From Planctomycetota bacterium (GTDB taxonomy: Bacteria > Planctomycetota > PUPC01 > DSUN01): a DNA stretch of 18,288 nucleotides. Of this stretch, positions 11,317 to 18,288 are shown piece after piece. Numbering within the stretch: position 1 is the stretch's first letter; every line of letters starts with the position of its first letter. Under the pieces are notes generated by a model, which had not been told where the DNA came from, ran no database searches, and saw only the letters and a program-made list of their open reading frames with translations. The stretch is taken from positions 1-18,288 of the forward strand of contig DAOOIT010000094.1 in assembly GCA_035384565.1 (NCBI GenBank). Direction: 5' to 3'. Made by a program: the position numbers and the translations under genes.

Positions 11317-13869
11317 ATGTCTGAACCCGCTGCCCTTCGTCATCAGGCCGTCTTCCCTCCCGAAGGCTCCAATGCCTTCGGGAGGGTATCCTGCGCGCGC
11401 CCTTCAACCGTACCCTCCCGAAGGTATTGGAACCTTCGGGAGGGAGCGCTTGCGCTCGTTGCCACGCTCCTGATCGCAGCGACCGCTTCCGGCGCGACCG
11501 TGTCCGAAACGCTCCTCGACGAGCAGCTCAGCCTGCTGGGGAACAAGGACATCAAGACGACCGTGCGCATCCTGCGCAAGCTCAACAAGTTCTTCCTCCT
11601 CGAGCACGAGGAGGCCACGCCGCCCCTCGCGCTCACCGAGGCCCAGAAGCAGGCGGGCTACGTGCTCTTCACCCGCAACTACCTGGAGCCGGTCTACTAC
11701 AACACCAACCCGCGGCCCTACGAGGTGAAGAGCGACCTGAAGCTCTTCGTGACGCCGGGCGAGTACGAGCCGACCAGCTTCTCGGTCTTCCCCCTCGCTG
11801 ACCTCCAGGATGTCGCGGTCGCGTGCTCCGACCTCCGCGGCCCCGGCGGCGCCACGCTCAAGGCCGGCGCGGTGGACGTGCGGTTCGTGCGCCAGCTCGC
11901 CCGCGGCGTGAAGCCGTTCATGTGGGTCGTCGGCCCCGAGGCCCTCGAGACGTTCACCACGCTTGCCATCCCCAACGGGCGGACGACCCAGTTCTGGCTC
12001 ACCGTGCGGCCGCCCGCCGACGCGGCGCCCGGCGCCTACGAGGGCACGGTGACGTTCAAGCCGGCCAACAAGCCGGCCGCCGAACTCCAGCTCACCGTGG
12101 TCGTGCTGCCGTTCACGCTCCTCGAGGACCCCGACATGGCGTTCGGCTGGTACTACGGGGCGCCCGAAGACCCCGCCGCCCACCGCCGCGAACTGGCCGA
12201 CATGCGCGCCCACGGCTGCACCTCGATGACCATCCACCCGCCCGCAATCAGGAGCCTCGCCGCCGACGGCAAAGTGGAGATGGACTTCCGTCGCTGGGAC
12301 GAGCTGCGCGCGCTCTGTGCCGAACTCGGCTTCCACGCCATCAAGCAGACCGACGTCGGCTTCATCACCAACGCCATCGCCCGCATCGGCATCAAGGAAC
12401 TCGGCCCCGGCTTCGACGTCCCCTTCGTCGCCGCGCTCAAGGAGATCAAGAAGTACCTCGACGCCCACCCCGACTTCCGCGTGGTCTTCTGCATCTACGA
12501 CGAGCCGCGCGAGAGCCTGCTCAACTCGTGGAACCGCACGTTCGACCAGACCGTCGCCTACATCCGGCTCTGCCGCCAGGTGCCCGGCCTGCTCATCACC
12601 GTGAACCCAATGGGCGACGGCAGCGACAAGAAGGACTACACGCCCCTCGGCGAGATGGTGGACATCCTGAACACCCACGCCTGGGAGGGCTCGAAGGGCC
12701 TCATCGCGCGCACGAGGAAGGCGGGCAAGACCCTGTGGGTCTACAACAACGGCCAGGCCCGCCTGCCCTGGGGCTTCGGCGTCTGGCGCGTGGGCGCCAA
12801 GGGCGAATGGGAGTGGACCTACTCGGGCGCCGGCGGCCCCGACTGCTACAGTCCCATCCCCACCGGCGGCTACGAGAACGAGGGCGAGAGCAACACCGGC
12901 CGCTTCCCCGTCTATCGCGTCGCCGACCGCATCATTCCCACGCCCCGCTACGAGTGGTGCCGCGAGGGCACCGACGACTACAGGTACCTCTACACCCTCC
13001 TCCAGCGCCAGAAGCACGCGAAGGCCCCCGACGTGGAGGCCCTGCTCCAGGAGATGGCAACCGTCTTCCCCGAGTACCCCGCGATGGGGTTGACGACCGG
13101 CGCCGAGGCGGGCGCCTCGGGCGACCCCGCGCAACTGCTCGCCTACTTCGACCACTTCCGCTGGCGCATCGCCCTCGCCATCCTCGCCCTCGACGACGCG
13201 GCCAAGGGCCTGAAGAAGGACGACCCGAAGTCGCTCCACGCCGCCTACGCGAAGTTCCGTTTCGGCGAAATCCCGCCCAAGTCGCAGGCCGAGGCCCCCA
13301 AGCCGCCCGCGGCTGAGCAGGCCATCCACGTCGAGAAGACCACCCTCAAGCCCGGGGCCAAGGTGCTCTTCGACTTCGAGGACGACGCCTGCTTCCAGCA
13401 GATCGAAACCGATGCCCTCGGCAACGAGCCCTTCGACCCCGCCGTGATGCCCGCCAAGCGCGTGAAGCGCGCCGCCACGCACGGCGACTTCGCTCTCTGC
13501 TACGAGCCGGTCGCCAAGGGCGGGGGGCTCCACCTCATCAACTTCGACGGCAACTGGGCCGGCTTCGACGTGCTGCGTGCCGACTTCTACAACCCCAACC
13601 GCGAGCCGGTGAACGGCTACTTCACCGTGACCGACGAGAAGACGCCGCTGCCGTTCCCGCGCGCGATGGGGCCGATGGCCGAGCGGTTCGACCTCGAGGG
13701 CTTCGTGCTCCCGCCCGGCAAGTCCACCCTCGAACTGAAGCTCGGCGGCCTCTCGGCCAATGGCGGCCGGCCCCTCGACCTCTCGAAGATCAGGAAGATC
13801 GCCGTCGGGTGCGAGGGCAACAAGTTCGTCTTCTACCTCGACTGCATTCGGCTCGAGAAGGAGCACTGA
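11317..13869 (+). CDS. Secreted glycoside-hydrolase-like protein (DUF4091-type)
   Basis: An 850-residue protein starting 5 bases after the previous stop, with GGAG at 11306-11309. The n-region is unusually long (about 44 residues) because two inverted REP-like hairpins are translated in frame; the hydrophobic core ALALVATLLIAATA follows, with likely cleavage near ASG/AT. There is no other in-frame start past the repeats. Residues about 135-265 form a beta domain (VTPGEYEPTSFSVFPL), typical of DUF4091/DUF6067-like glycoside hydrolases. About 274-600 look like a TIM-barrel-like region with FCIYDEPRE (near 391) and EWCREGTDDYRYL (near 546). About 680-850 is a beta-module related to those in the two upstream proteins. 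Polysaccharide breakdown is inferred; the substrate is unknown. Confidence 0.85.
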   Translation: MSEPAALRHQAVFPPEGSNAFGRVSCARPSTVPSRRYWNLREGALALVATLLIAATASGATVSETLLDEQLSLLGNKDIKTTVRILRKLNKFFLLEHEEATPPLALTEAQKQAGYVLFTRNYLEPVYYNTNPRPYEVKSDLKLFVTPGEYEPTSFSVFPLADLQDVAVACSDLRGPGGATLKAGAVDVRFVRQLARGVKPFMWVVGPEALETFTTLAIPNGRTTQFWLTVRPPADAAPGAYEGTVTFKPANKPAAELQLTVVVLPFTLLEDPDMAFGWYYGAPEDPAAHRRELADMRAHGCTSMTIHPPAIRSLAADGKVEMDFRRWDELRALCAELGFHAIKQTDVGFITNAIARIGIKELGPGFDVPFVAALKEIKKYLDAHPDFRVVFCIYDEPRESLLNSWNRTFDQTVAYIRLCRQVPGLLITVNPMGDGSDKKDYTPLGEMVDILNTHAWEGSKGLIARTRKAGKTLWVYNNGQARLPWGFGVWRVGAKGEWEWTYSGAGGPDCYSPIPTGGYENEGESNTGRFPVYRVADRIIPTPRYEWCREGTDDYRYLYTLLQRQKHAKAPDVEALLQEMATVFPEYPAMGLTTGAEAGASGDPAQLLAYFDHFRWRIALAILALDDAAKGLKKDDPKSLHAAYAKFRFGEIPPKSQAEAPKPPAAEQAIHVEKTTLKPGAKVLFDFEDDACFQQIETDALGNEPFDPAVMPAKRVKRAATHGDFALCYEPVAKGGGLHLINFDGNWAGFDVLRADFYNPNREPVNGYFTVTDEKTPLPFPRAMGPMAERFDLEGFVLPPGKSTLELKLGGLSANGGRPLDLSKIRKIAVGCEGNKFVFYLDCIRLEKEH
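11355..11444. repeat. Inverted pair of REP-like hairpins inside a coding region
   Basis: Hairpin 1: arms 11355-11367 and 11374-11386, loop TCCAAT. Hairpin 2: arms 11413-11425 and 11432-11444, loop ATTGGA. Each has perfect 13-bp arms of the CCCTCCCGAAGG type. The loops are reverse complements, so the two copies face each other, as in REPIN-like doublets. They lie 38-127 bases after the start codon of the 850-residue protein. Confidence 0.9.
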
Positions 13870-13874
13870 GCGGC

Positions 13875-14576
13875 ATGTCCACCGAGATCACGCTCATCGG
13901 CAACGAGGGCTTCCGCATCGCCACGCCGGCGGTGACCCTTCTGATTGACGCCTTCTACGGCGCCATCCCCGGCCTCGCCAGCGCCCCAGCCCTCGCGGCC
14001 GCCGACGCCACACGGGTTGACCTCATTCTCGTGACCCACGCGCACTGGGACCATTTCCAGGCCGACGAGGTGGCCGCCGCCGCCCGGCGCACGGGGGCCA
14101 AGGTCGTCGGGCCGGGCGCCGTCACGCAGGCCCTCCGGGGCGCTGTGGCACCGGAGGCCCTGGTCAAACTCGAGCCCGCGGCGGCCCGCAAGGGCTTCGC
14201 CCTGTCCGAAAAGGTGGAACTGCCAGGCGCCACCATCACCGCCTTCCGCACGTTCCACGCGATGGGGCACAACTCGTATCTTGTCGAAACGCCCGGCTTC
14301 CGCTTCTTCCACGACGGCGACAACGAGGACACGCGGCGCGTGGACCCGGAGGCCCTCGGCGCGCTCGACGCCCTCTTCATCGGCCCCTGGCAGGGCTCGG
14401 GCTGGGTGGAGTTCGTCGAGCGCCTCGCCCCGGCCCGCTGGTTCCTGATGCACCTGTCGGAAGAGGAACTGGACCAGCACGAGGCCGGGGAGTTTCTGGC
14501 CGACCTGTGCGACCACGTGCCGCTGCCCGATCGCCTCGTGGTGCTGAGGCCCGGCCAGGTGTTCCGCTTCTCCTGA
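13875..14576 (+). CDS. Metallo-beta-lactamase-fold hydrolase (UlaG-like)
   Basis: A 233-residue cytoplasmic protein with the metal-binding HxHxDH motif at His55, His57, Asp59 and His60 (VTHAHWDH). It also has His132 (MGHNSYLV) and the FHDGD segment with Asp147 and Asp149, which are the expected further metal ligands. The N-terminal ITLIGNEGFRI and DAF segments match the UlaG/YcjX-like small MBL group, whose known members hydrolyse sugar-acid lactones. It starts 5 bases after the stop of the glycoside-hydrolase-like gene, with AAGGAG at the end of that gene, so it is the last member of this operon. The substrate is unknown; a role in processing released sugars would fit the context. Confidence 0.87.
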   Translation: MSTEITLIGNEGFRIATPAVTLLIDAFYGAIPGLASAPALAAADATRVDLILVTHAHWDHFQADEVAAAARRTGAKVVGPGAVTQALRGAVAPEALVKLEPAAARKGFALSEKVELPGATITAFRTFHAMGHNSYLVETPGFRFFHDGDNEDTRRVDPEALGALDALFIGPWQGSGWVEFVERLAPARWFLMHLSEEELDQHEAGEFLADLCDHVPLPDRLVVLRPGQVFRFS

Positions 14577-14605
14577 CAGCGGCCCGCCGAAGAGAAACGG
14601 CCCAC

Positions 14606-14890
14606 CAGGGTCTGGCGGTCCTGACACGACCGCCAAGGGGGAGCGTGGGACCGGTGCTGCCGCGCCGGCGAGGGCCACCGCATAACTCTCTATGCCGCAA
14701 TGCTTTACGCTCCAAGGCGTTCCCCGTCGCATGCTGGCTCATCCCGCAGATGAGCGAGTATGGCCGGAACCGCGAGAATCGCCCGTTCTCGCCCATCCGC
14801 CCATGCTGTATCACTCTCCCCCTCACAGGGTTGATACAGCATGGGCAGGCGGCGCCTGCCAGCCACTCGACAGAGCCCTCCCGAGGAACC
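14606..14890 (-). repeat. Long structured repeat, copy B (inverted)
   Basis: Reverse-oriented relative of 131-412. Its hairpin 1 pairs 14800-14813 with 14832-14845 (14 bp perfect) and hairpin 2 pairs 14730-14742 with 14750-14763 (imperfect). Stem 1 reads CCCATGCTGTATCA where copy A has CCATACTTGCTCA, with matching changes on the opposite arm. It follows the MBL gene and is not coding. The rest of the gap to 15132 shows only the promoter candidate noted. Confidence 0.7.
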
Positions 14891-14989
14891 GCCAGGCCCG
14901 CCAAGAGCACGCATGCCCACGCCCAGCACCAGGCCAGTCGAACCAGAATCCCCAAACCCTGAAGAGCCGAAAAAAAGCGCCTCGTCCGC

Positions 14990-15018
14990 TTGCGGTCGCG
15001 CGAAACCTGGGGTAATGT
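14990..15018 (+). promoter_or_regulatory. Weak candidate promoter for the 15133 gene
   Basis: TTGCGG (14990-14995), 17 bases, TAATGT (15013-15018), about 115 bases before the GTG start. It is the best pair in this gap, but the match is moderate. Confidence 0.35.
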
Positions 15019-15132
15019 TCCCAGTGCCATCCCTGACGCCCCCAAGGGGCGGCAAGCCAGCCCCAATCGCGCTCCCCCGCATTGCAGAGCCACTGCCGGC
15101 TCCCAGGATTCCCATTCCCGTGGAGGCCCGCC

Positions 15133-16356
15133 GTGGCTCGCAGATTCCTCCCTTGTGCCTTGTCGTGTCTGCTCGGTCTTGCTGGAGCCTGGCTCTCGCC
15201 CGCGCGAGCCGGCGAGAGCAACCTCGGGATGCCGCTCGTGGCCCTTGCGCCCGGCGGCCCCCTCGCCCCTGAGAAGAGCGCGTCGCCCCTTGTCGCTCTG
15301 GCGACAAGCCCCTTCGCCGCCGCGTGGCGGTCGCAGCCCACGGCGGTCGATCGCACGAAGGGGCGGCCCGTCGAAATCGGCGGGGACCGCGTGCGACGCT
15401 TCATCTACTGCGACACGTTCCGGGAACCGTGGTGCCTCGAGGACGCGGCGGTGGAGGGCCTGAACGGCCTGCGCTGGGACCCGCAGGCGCCGGCCCTGCT
15501 CCTCGAGGGCCACGGGCCGGGGCGGCAACGCCTCCGCCTCACCTACCGCTTCACCGCGCCCTACGACGCCAAGGAACTCGTCGCGAGCCTCGAGGGCGAG
15601 ATCGCCGGCAGTCCGCGCGACCGCGTGTCGCTCGCCCTGTCGCTGGACGGCCGCGACTTCATCCTTCCCGCCCGCGCCTGCGGACGGCCGGCGGGGAACC
15701 CGTTCCACCTCACAACCACGTCGAGCTACTACTTCGACGGCCTGGGCTTCTGGATTCGCGTGGAGGCGGACCTCCAGCCCGGCAGCCGCGTGGTGCTCCG
15801 GCGCTTCGTGGCCAACTGCCGTGTCAAGCCGCCCGGGCGCCCCGAGGTCACACTCACCCCGGACGTCGAAGGTCGGCTCCTCTACACCGACGCCTTCGCC
15901 TCCAGCCGCATCCTCCACCTGGCCGAGGTCGAGAACCCGTCGGCCCTCGAGTGGCAGCGCGGCGCCCTGCTCCTGCGCGGTCGGGAGGGCGCTCCGACCC
16001 AGGTCGTCATTCGCCAGAGATTCCTCGCGCCCGACCCCTTGCGCTCGCTCCTCGTCCGCGTGCACCACGCCGTCAACCGCCGCGAACTGGGCGGCACGAG
16101 CTCGTTCGCCCTCTCACTCGACGGACGAACTCCCCTGGCTTCCTGCACCACGCCGGGCGACGAGGGGGTCTTCCGCGGCGTCACCGAACTCAGGCTCGAC
16201 TCTCCCGCCGCCCTGCGCGAGGCCCGCCAGTTCTACCTCCACATCACCCTGAGCAACGACAAGGGCTCGGCCGCGGCACCGTCCAACGTGCTCTCCGCAA
16301 TCGAAGTCGAGGCCCGGCCCGCCGAGCGCGAGGCGCGCGCCGCCATGGCACCGTGA
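15133..16356 (+). CDS. Secreted protein with duplicated beta-domain
   Basis: A 407-residue protein. The GTG at 15133 is preferred: GGAGG lies at 15122-15126 and the product then starts with a standard signal peptide (MARRFLPCALSCLLGLAGAW, cleavage near ARA/GES). The ATG at 15082 would add 17 residues without a ribosome site. Two halves repeat one pattern: FIYCDTF (about residue 90) and LLYTDAF (about 249), each followed by a W-x-LL-x-G strand pair, a RF-x-AP segment and SLDGR. This suggests two copies of one beta-sandwich domain of about 150 residues. I do not recognise the family; no catalytic motif is visible. It may bind surface polysaccharide. A strong hairpin lies 46 bases after the stop. 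Confidence 0.82.
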   Translation: MARRFLPCALSCLLGLAGAWLSPARAGESNLGMPLVALAPGGPLAPEKSASPLVALATSPFAAAWRSQPTAVDRTKGRPVEIGGDRVRRFIYCDTFREPWCLEDAAVEGLNGLRWDPQAPALLLEGHGPGRQRLRLTYRFTAPYDAKELVASLEGEIAGSPRDRVSLALSLDGRDFILPARACGRPAGNPFHLTTTSSYYFDGLGFWIRVEADLQPGSRVVLRRFVANCRVKPPGRPEVTLTPDVEGRLLYTDAFASSRILHLAEVENPSALEWQRGALLLRGREGAPTQVVIRQRFLAPDPLRSLLVRVHHAVNRRELGGTSSFALSLDGRTPLASCTTPGDEGVFRGVTELRLDSPAALREARQFYLHITLSNDKGSAAAPSNVLSAIEVEARPAEREARAAMAP

Positions 16357-16401
16357 GCCCCCGAGCCCGGCACCCACACGGCTCGCCGCGTGGCCTTGAG
16401 C

Positions 16402-16437
16402 AAGGGATTGCATACTTGAACAACTATGCAATCCCTT
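16402..16437. terminator. Perfect 13-bp hairpin after the 15133 gene
   Basis: Arms AAGGGATTGCATA (16402-16414) and its complement (16425-16437) around a 10-base loop. It is much more AT-rich than its surroundings and begins 46 bases after the stop at 16356. There is no T-tract, so a termination role is tentative; it may instead stabilise the 3' end or belong to a repeat family. Confidence 0.45.
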
Positions 16438-16540
16438 ATCTCGCTGTCCCTGCCGCACCCGGCAACGAGACGGTTGCGATGTGAACTCTGGCCTTCGCCA
16501 GTGGCACTGACTGCGCCTGCAACCGACCCGCGAGCCACCG

Positions 16541-16684
16541 CTCTCGAACGTTCCAATGCGTTCGGGAGGCTAAGCCCCCCGCCCGGGGACCTCCCGCGGG
16601 TTGCGAACCCGCGGGAGGTTGGTAAGGCCCCCAGCGCTCGCCCGTCCTGTTACCCTCCCGATGGGATTGGAACCTTCGGGAGGG
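16541..16684. repeat. REP-like hairpin pair with a central palindrome
   Basis: A hairpin at 16541-16568 (10-bp arms, one mismatch, loop TTCCAATG) and an opposite-facing imperfect one at 16653-16684 (loop region GATTGG) flank a perfect CCTCCCGCGGGTT palindrome (16589-16602 with 16606-16619). This is a looser version of the 11355-11444 pair with a second repeat family nested inside it. Confidence 0.75.
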
Positions 16685-16754
16685 AGGCCCCGGAGCGCAC
16701 GGAGGCCAGAAGGAGGCATGGCACCGACTCCGCGCAGCCCTCTGTCGGTGGTCC

Positions 16755-16910
16755 ACTCCTCCGGCCGCGAATCAGTTTGCATTCTTCCGTGTAGCGACAA
16801 GCGTCTCGCTTGTCGAAAGCCAGCGCAAGCGGGACGCTTCCGGCTACGCTTGGCCCTGGCCGACGCAACATGGTTCCGGCCACTGCAAACTGATTCGCGG
16901 CCGGAGGAGT
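16755..16910. mobile_element. 156-bp element with perfect 27-bp inverted repeats
   Basis: 16755-16781 and 16884-16910 are exact reverse complements (27 of 27) beginning ACTCCTCCGGCCGCG. The 102 bases between hold a CGACAAGCG/CGCTTGTCG hairpin (16795-16815) and a further GC-rich inverted segment. It is too short to encode a protein. No clear target duplication is seen at its borders, so it may be a MITE-like element or a large cruciform/RNA stem. Confidence 0.7.
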
Positions 16911-17058
16911 AGGAATCGCACCAGAGGGAATCCCACTCGCAAGAAGGGCCAGGGATTGCCGTCCTGGGTTGGGGGACAGTTTTCGGAAGCCGCGCGCAGG
17001 CAATTTGCGTTCAGCAACTTCGGACATCTCAACCGCCTCCCCGACAACCGAGTGCCGC

Positions 17059-17087
17059 TTGACTCCAAGCCCCGTCTGTTGTTTCAT
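17059..17087 (+). promoter_or_regulatory. Candidate promoter for DUF362 gene
   Basis: TTGACT (17059-17064), 17 bases, TTTCAT (17082-17087), 45 bases before the ATG at 17133. The -35 is good; the -10 lacks the conserved second-position A. Confidence 0.35.
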
Positions 17088-17132
17088 GGAGATTGGGGAC
17101 ATTTTTCCGCTTCCAGGGGCAAGGAGACCACG

Positions 17133-18107
17133 ATGCTGCCATGCCAGGGACGCTTCTCCGGCCGCCGCGACTTTCTCCGCACCAGCGCCAGCGCCACGGC
17201 CGCCGTGCTGGCCGGCCACTCGCTGCTGCGGGCCGCACCCGCCGGGCCAGCCGTCGTCATCGTCCGCGACAAGACCCAGAAGTCCATCGTGGGCGACAAC
17301 GTGGACGCCGCCATCGTGCAGAAGCTGGTGGATGAGGCCGTGATGAAGCTGGCCGGAAAGGACGACATTGCGAAGGCCTGGGCCACCTACGTGAGCCCCA
17401 AGGACAAGGTGGCGATCAAGTTCAACGGCCTCTTCGCCCGCGCCACCACCCACCCCGAAGTCGTCGCCGCCGTCACTAACGGCCTCGTCAAGGCCGGCGT
17501 GAACCCAGCCAACATCGTCATCTTCGACCGCCACGACAAGGACCTCAAGACCGCCAACATCACCCCGAACCGCGAGGGCGACGGCCCCCGCGCCTTCGCC
17601 ACCGAGAAGGACTACGGCCCCAGCGTCAAGGCCGGCCCCGTGGATACCCAGCTCACCAATATCCTCCTGAAGGCCGACGTGCTGATCAACCTCCCGATAA
17701 TGAAGACCCACGTGCTCGCCGGCGTCAGCGGCGCCCTCAAGAACCACCTGGGCACCGTGCCCAACGCCAATGCCTTCCACCGCGACACCTGCCAGTTCGT
17801 GGCCGACATCAGCGCCCTGGGGCCGGTGAAGGACAAGACCCGCATCTGTCTCTGCGACGCCCTCTACGGCCTCTTCGACAAGGGGCCGCAGTTCAACGCC
17901 GCCTGCCGCTTCGACTACCACGGCATCATCGCCTCGGTGGACCCCGTGGCCATGGACGCCGTACTGGCCGAAATCCTCAAGGCCAAGCGCATCGAGAAGG
18001 GGCTGGCGCCCTACCACAAGGACATCAAACACGTCGAACGCGGCGCCGAGCTGGGCATCGGCGTCGCCGACCTCGCCAAGATCAACCGCGTCGAAGCCGA
18101 AGTGTAA
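17133..18107 (+). CDS. TAT-signal DUF362 domain protein
   Basis: A 324-residue protein. The ATG at 17133 has AAGGAG at 17121-17126; an open frame from 16956 is not supported by a ribosome site. A twin-arginine signal is present: GRRDFLRTSASATAAVLAG (about residues 9-27). The body matches DUF362: VAIKFNGLFA, HPEVVAAVTNGLVKAG, IVIFDR, then LINLPIMKTHVLAGVSGALKN and a C-terminal DPVAMDAVLAEIL. DUF362 proteins have no settled biochemical function; some are fused to ferredoxin domains, but no cysteine cluster is seen here. Secreted versions are common in planctomycete-like genomes. It is followed by a hairpin at 18144-18172. Confidence 0.9.
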   Translation: MLPCQGRFSGRRDFLRTSASATAAVLAGHSLLRAAPAGPAVVIVRDKTQKSIVGDNVDAAIVQKLVDEAVMKLAGKDDIAKAWATYVSPKDKVAIKFNGLFARATTHPEVVAAVTNGLVKAGVNPANIVIFDRHDKDLKTANITPNREGDGPRAFATEKDYGPSVKAGPVDTQLTNILLKADVLINLPIMKTHVLAGVSGALKNHLGTVPNANAFHRDTCQFVADISALGPVKDKTRICLCDALYGLFDKGPQFNAACRFDYHGIIASVDPVAMDAVLAEILKAKRIEKGLAPYHKDIKHVERGAELGIGVADLAKINRVEAEV

Positions 18108-18143
18108 GACTCGGCATCTGCCCGCCCAACCTTCCGCTCCCAA

Positions 18144-18172
18144 CCTCCCGCGGGTCCCCAACCCGCGGGAGG
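18144..18172. repeat. CCTCCCGCGGGT palindrome after DUF362 gene
   Basis: Arms 18144-18155 and 18161-18172 (12 bp, perfect) with a 5-base loop, 37 bases after the stop. Third member of the palindrome family. It could end transcription as a GC-rich stem, although there is no T-tract. Confidence 0.8.
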
Positions 18173-18187
18173 CTCTCTTCATCCGTT

Positions 18188-18208
18188 CGACAAGCGGGAC
18201 GCTTGTCG
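18188..18208. repeat. CGACAAGCG hairpin, second copy
   Basis: Perfect 9-bp arms (18188-18196, 18200-18208) around GGA. The same arms occur at 16795-16815 inside the 156-bp element. The flanking GCTAC/GTAGC is also shared, in inverted orientation. The remaining 80 bases to the window end show nothing I can name. Confidence 0.75.
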
Positions 18209-18288
18209 CTACGAGAATCCGCAGCAGAAGCTACCTAGGAGCCTGTCCGAGAATCCGCGTGAGGCTGCGACGCCGCCGATTCGGGCCG

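Noticed and set aside
11404..13866. 820-codon minus-strand open frame
   Set aside because: Antisense shadow of the glycoside-hydrolase-like gene; composition is rich in Val, Glu, Gly and Leu without any recognisable motif.
18144..18172. Intrinsic terminator after the DUF362 gene
   Set aside because: The stem is strong but there is no T-tract, and the same palindrome occurs away from gene ends, so I list it as a repeat.

Overview
The window is high-GC bacterial DNA with long secreted beta-sandwich proteins, twin-arginine (TAT) oxidoreductase-type proteins (a Gfo/Idh/MocA family protein and a DUF362 protein), a DUF4091-like glycoside-hydrolase-type protein and dense small palindromic repeats. 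This mix resembles Planctomycetes, Lentisphaerae or related PVC/environmental lineages. That placement is inference from gene content; no phylogenetic marker gene is present.

Layout. 1-614: repeat-rich leader and promoter. 615-1829 (+): TAT-type Gfo/Idh/MocA oxidoreductase. 1858-7005 (+): a RiPP-type locus with a PqqD-like leader-recognition protein, a lasso-B2-like cysteine peptidase, three tandem tiny precursor genes (3090-3206, 3241-3342, 3367-3471), an HPr-kinase-like ATPase, an NTP_transf_5-type nucleotidyltransferase and a cobalamin-binding-type radical SAM enzyme. 7050-8738 (-): flavin-reductase-like protein and an unrecognised 364-aa protein. 8812-9380: a non-autonomous transposable element with 18-bp perfect inverted ends and a 9-bp target duplication. 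9471-14576 (+): an apparent four-gene operon (two small secreted beta-module proteins, an 850-aa glycoside-hydrolase-like protein, a metallo-beta-lactamase-fold protein). 15133-16356 (+): secreted protein with two repeats of one domain. 16357-17132: repeat cluster with a 27-bp inverted-repeat element. 17133-18107 (+): TAT-type DUF362 protein. 18108-18288: hairpins.

The most interesting system is the RiPP locus. The three precursors (38, 33 and 34 aa) align without gaps over the leader. Each has Tyr7, Pro10 and Leu12, the YxxPxL motif by which lasso-peptide leaders are bound by PqqD-like B1 proteins. Both the recognition protein and the B2 peptidase are present. However, no asparagine-synthetase-like lasso cyclase is visible, and the predicted 10-15 residue cores contain no Asp or Glu, so a lasso macrolactam cannot form. 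The kinase-like, nucleotidyltransferase-like and radical SAM proteins suggest that the cores, which share V/I-I-T-(A/G)-R, are modified in another way. This part is inference.

A second theme is mobile or structured repeats placed at promoters and gene starts. One element separates two back-to-back promoters. A decayed relative sits just upstream of the RiPP promoter. Two inverted REP-like hairpins are read in frame as the signal-peptide n-region of the 850-aa protein. Six 7-bp repeats lie just inside the start of another secreted protein, where copy-number change would shift the reading frame.
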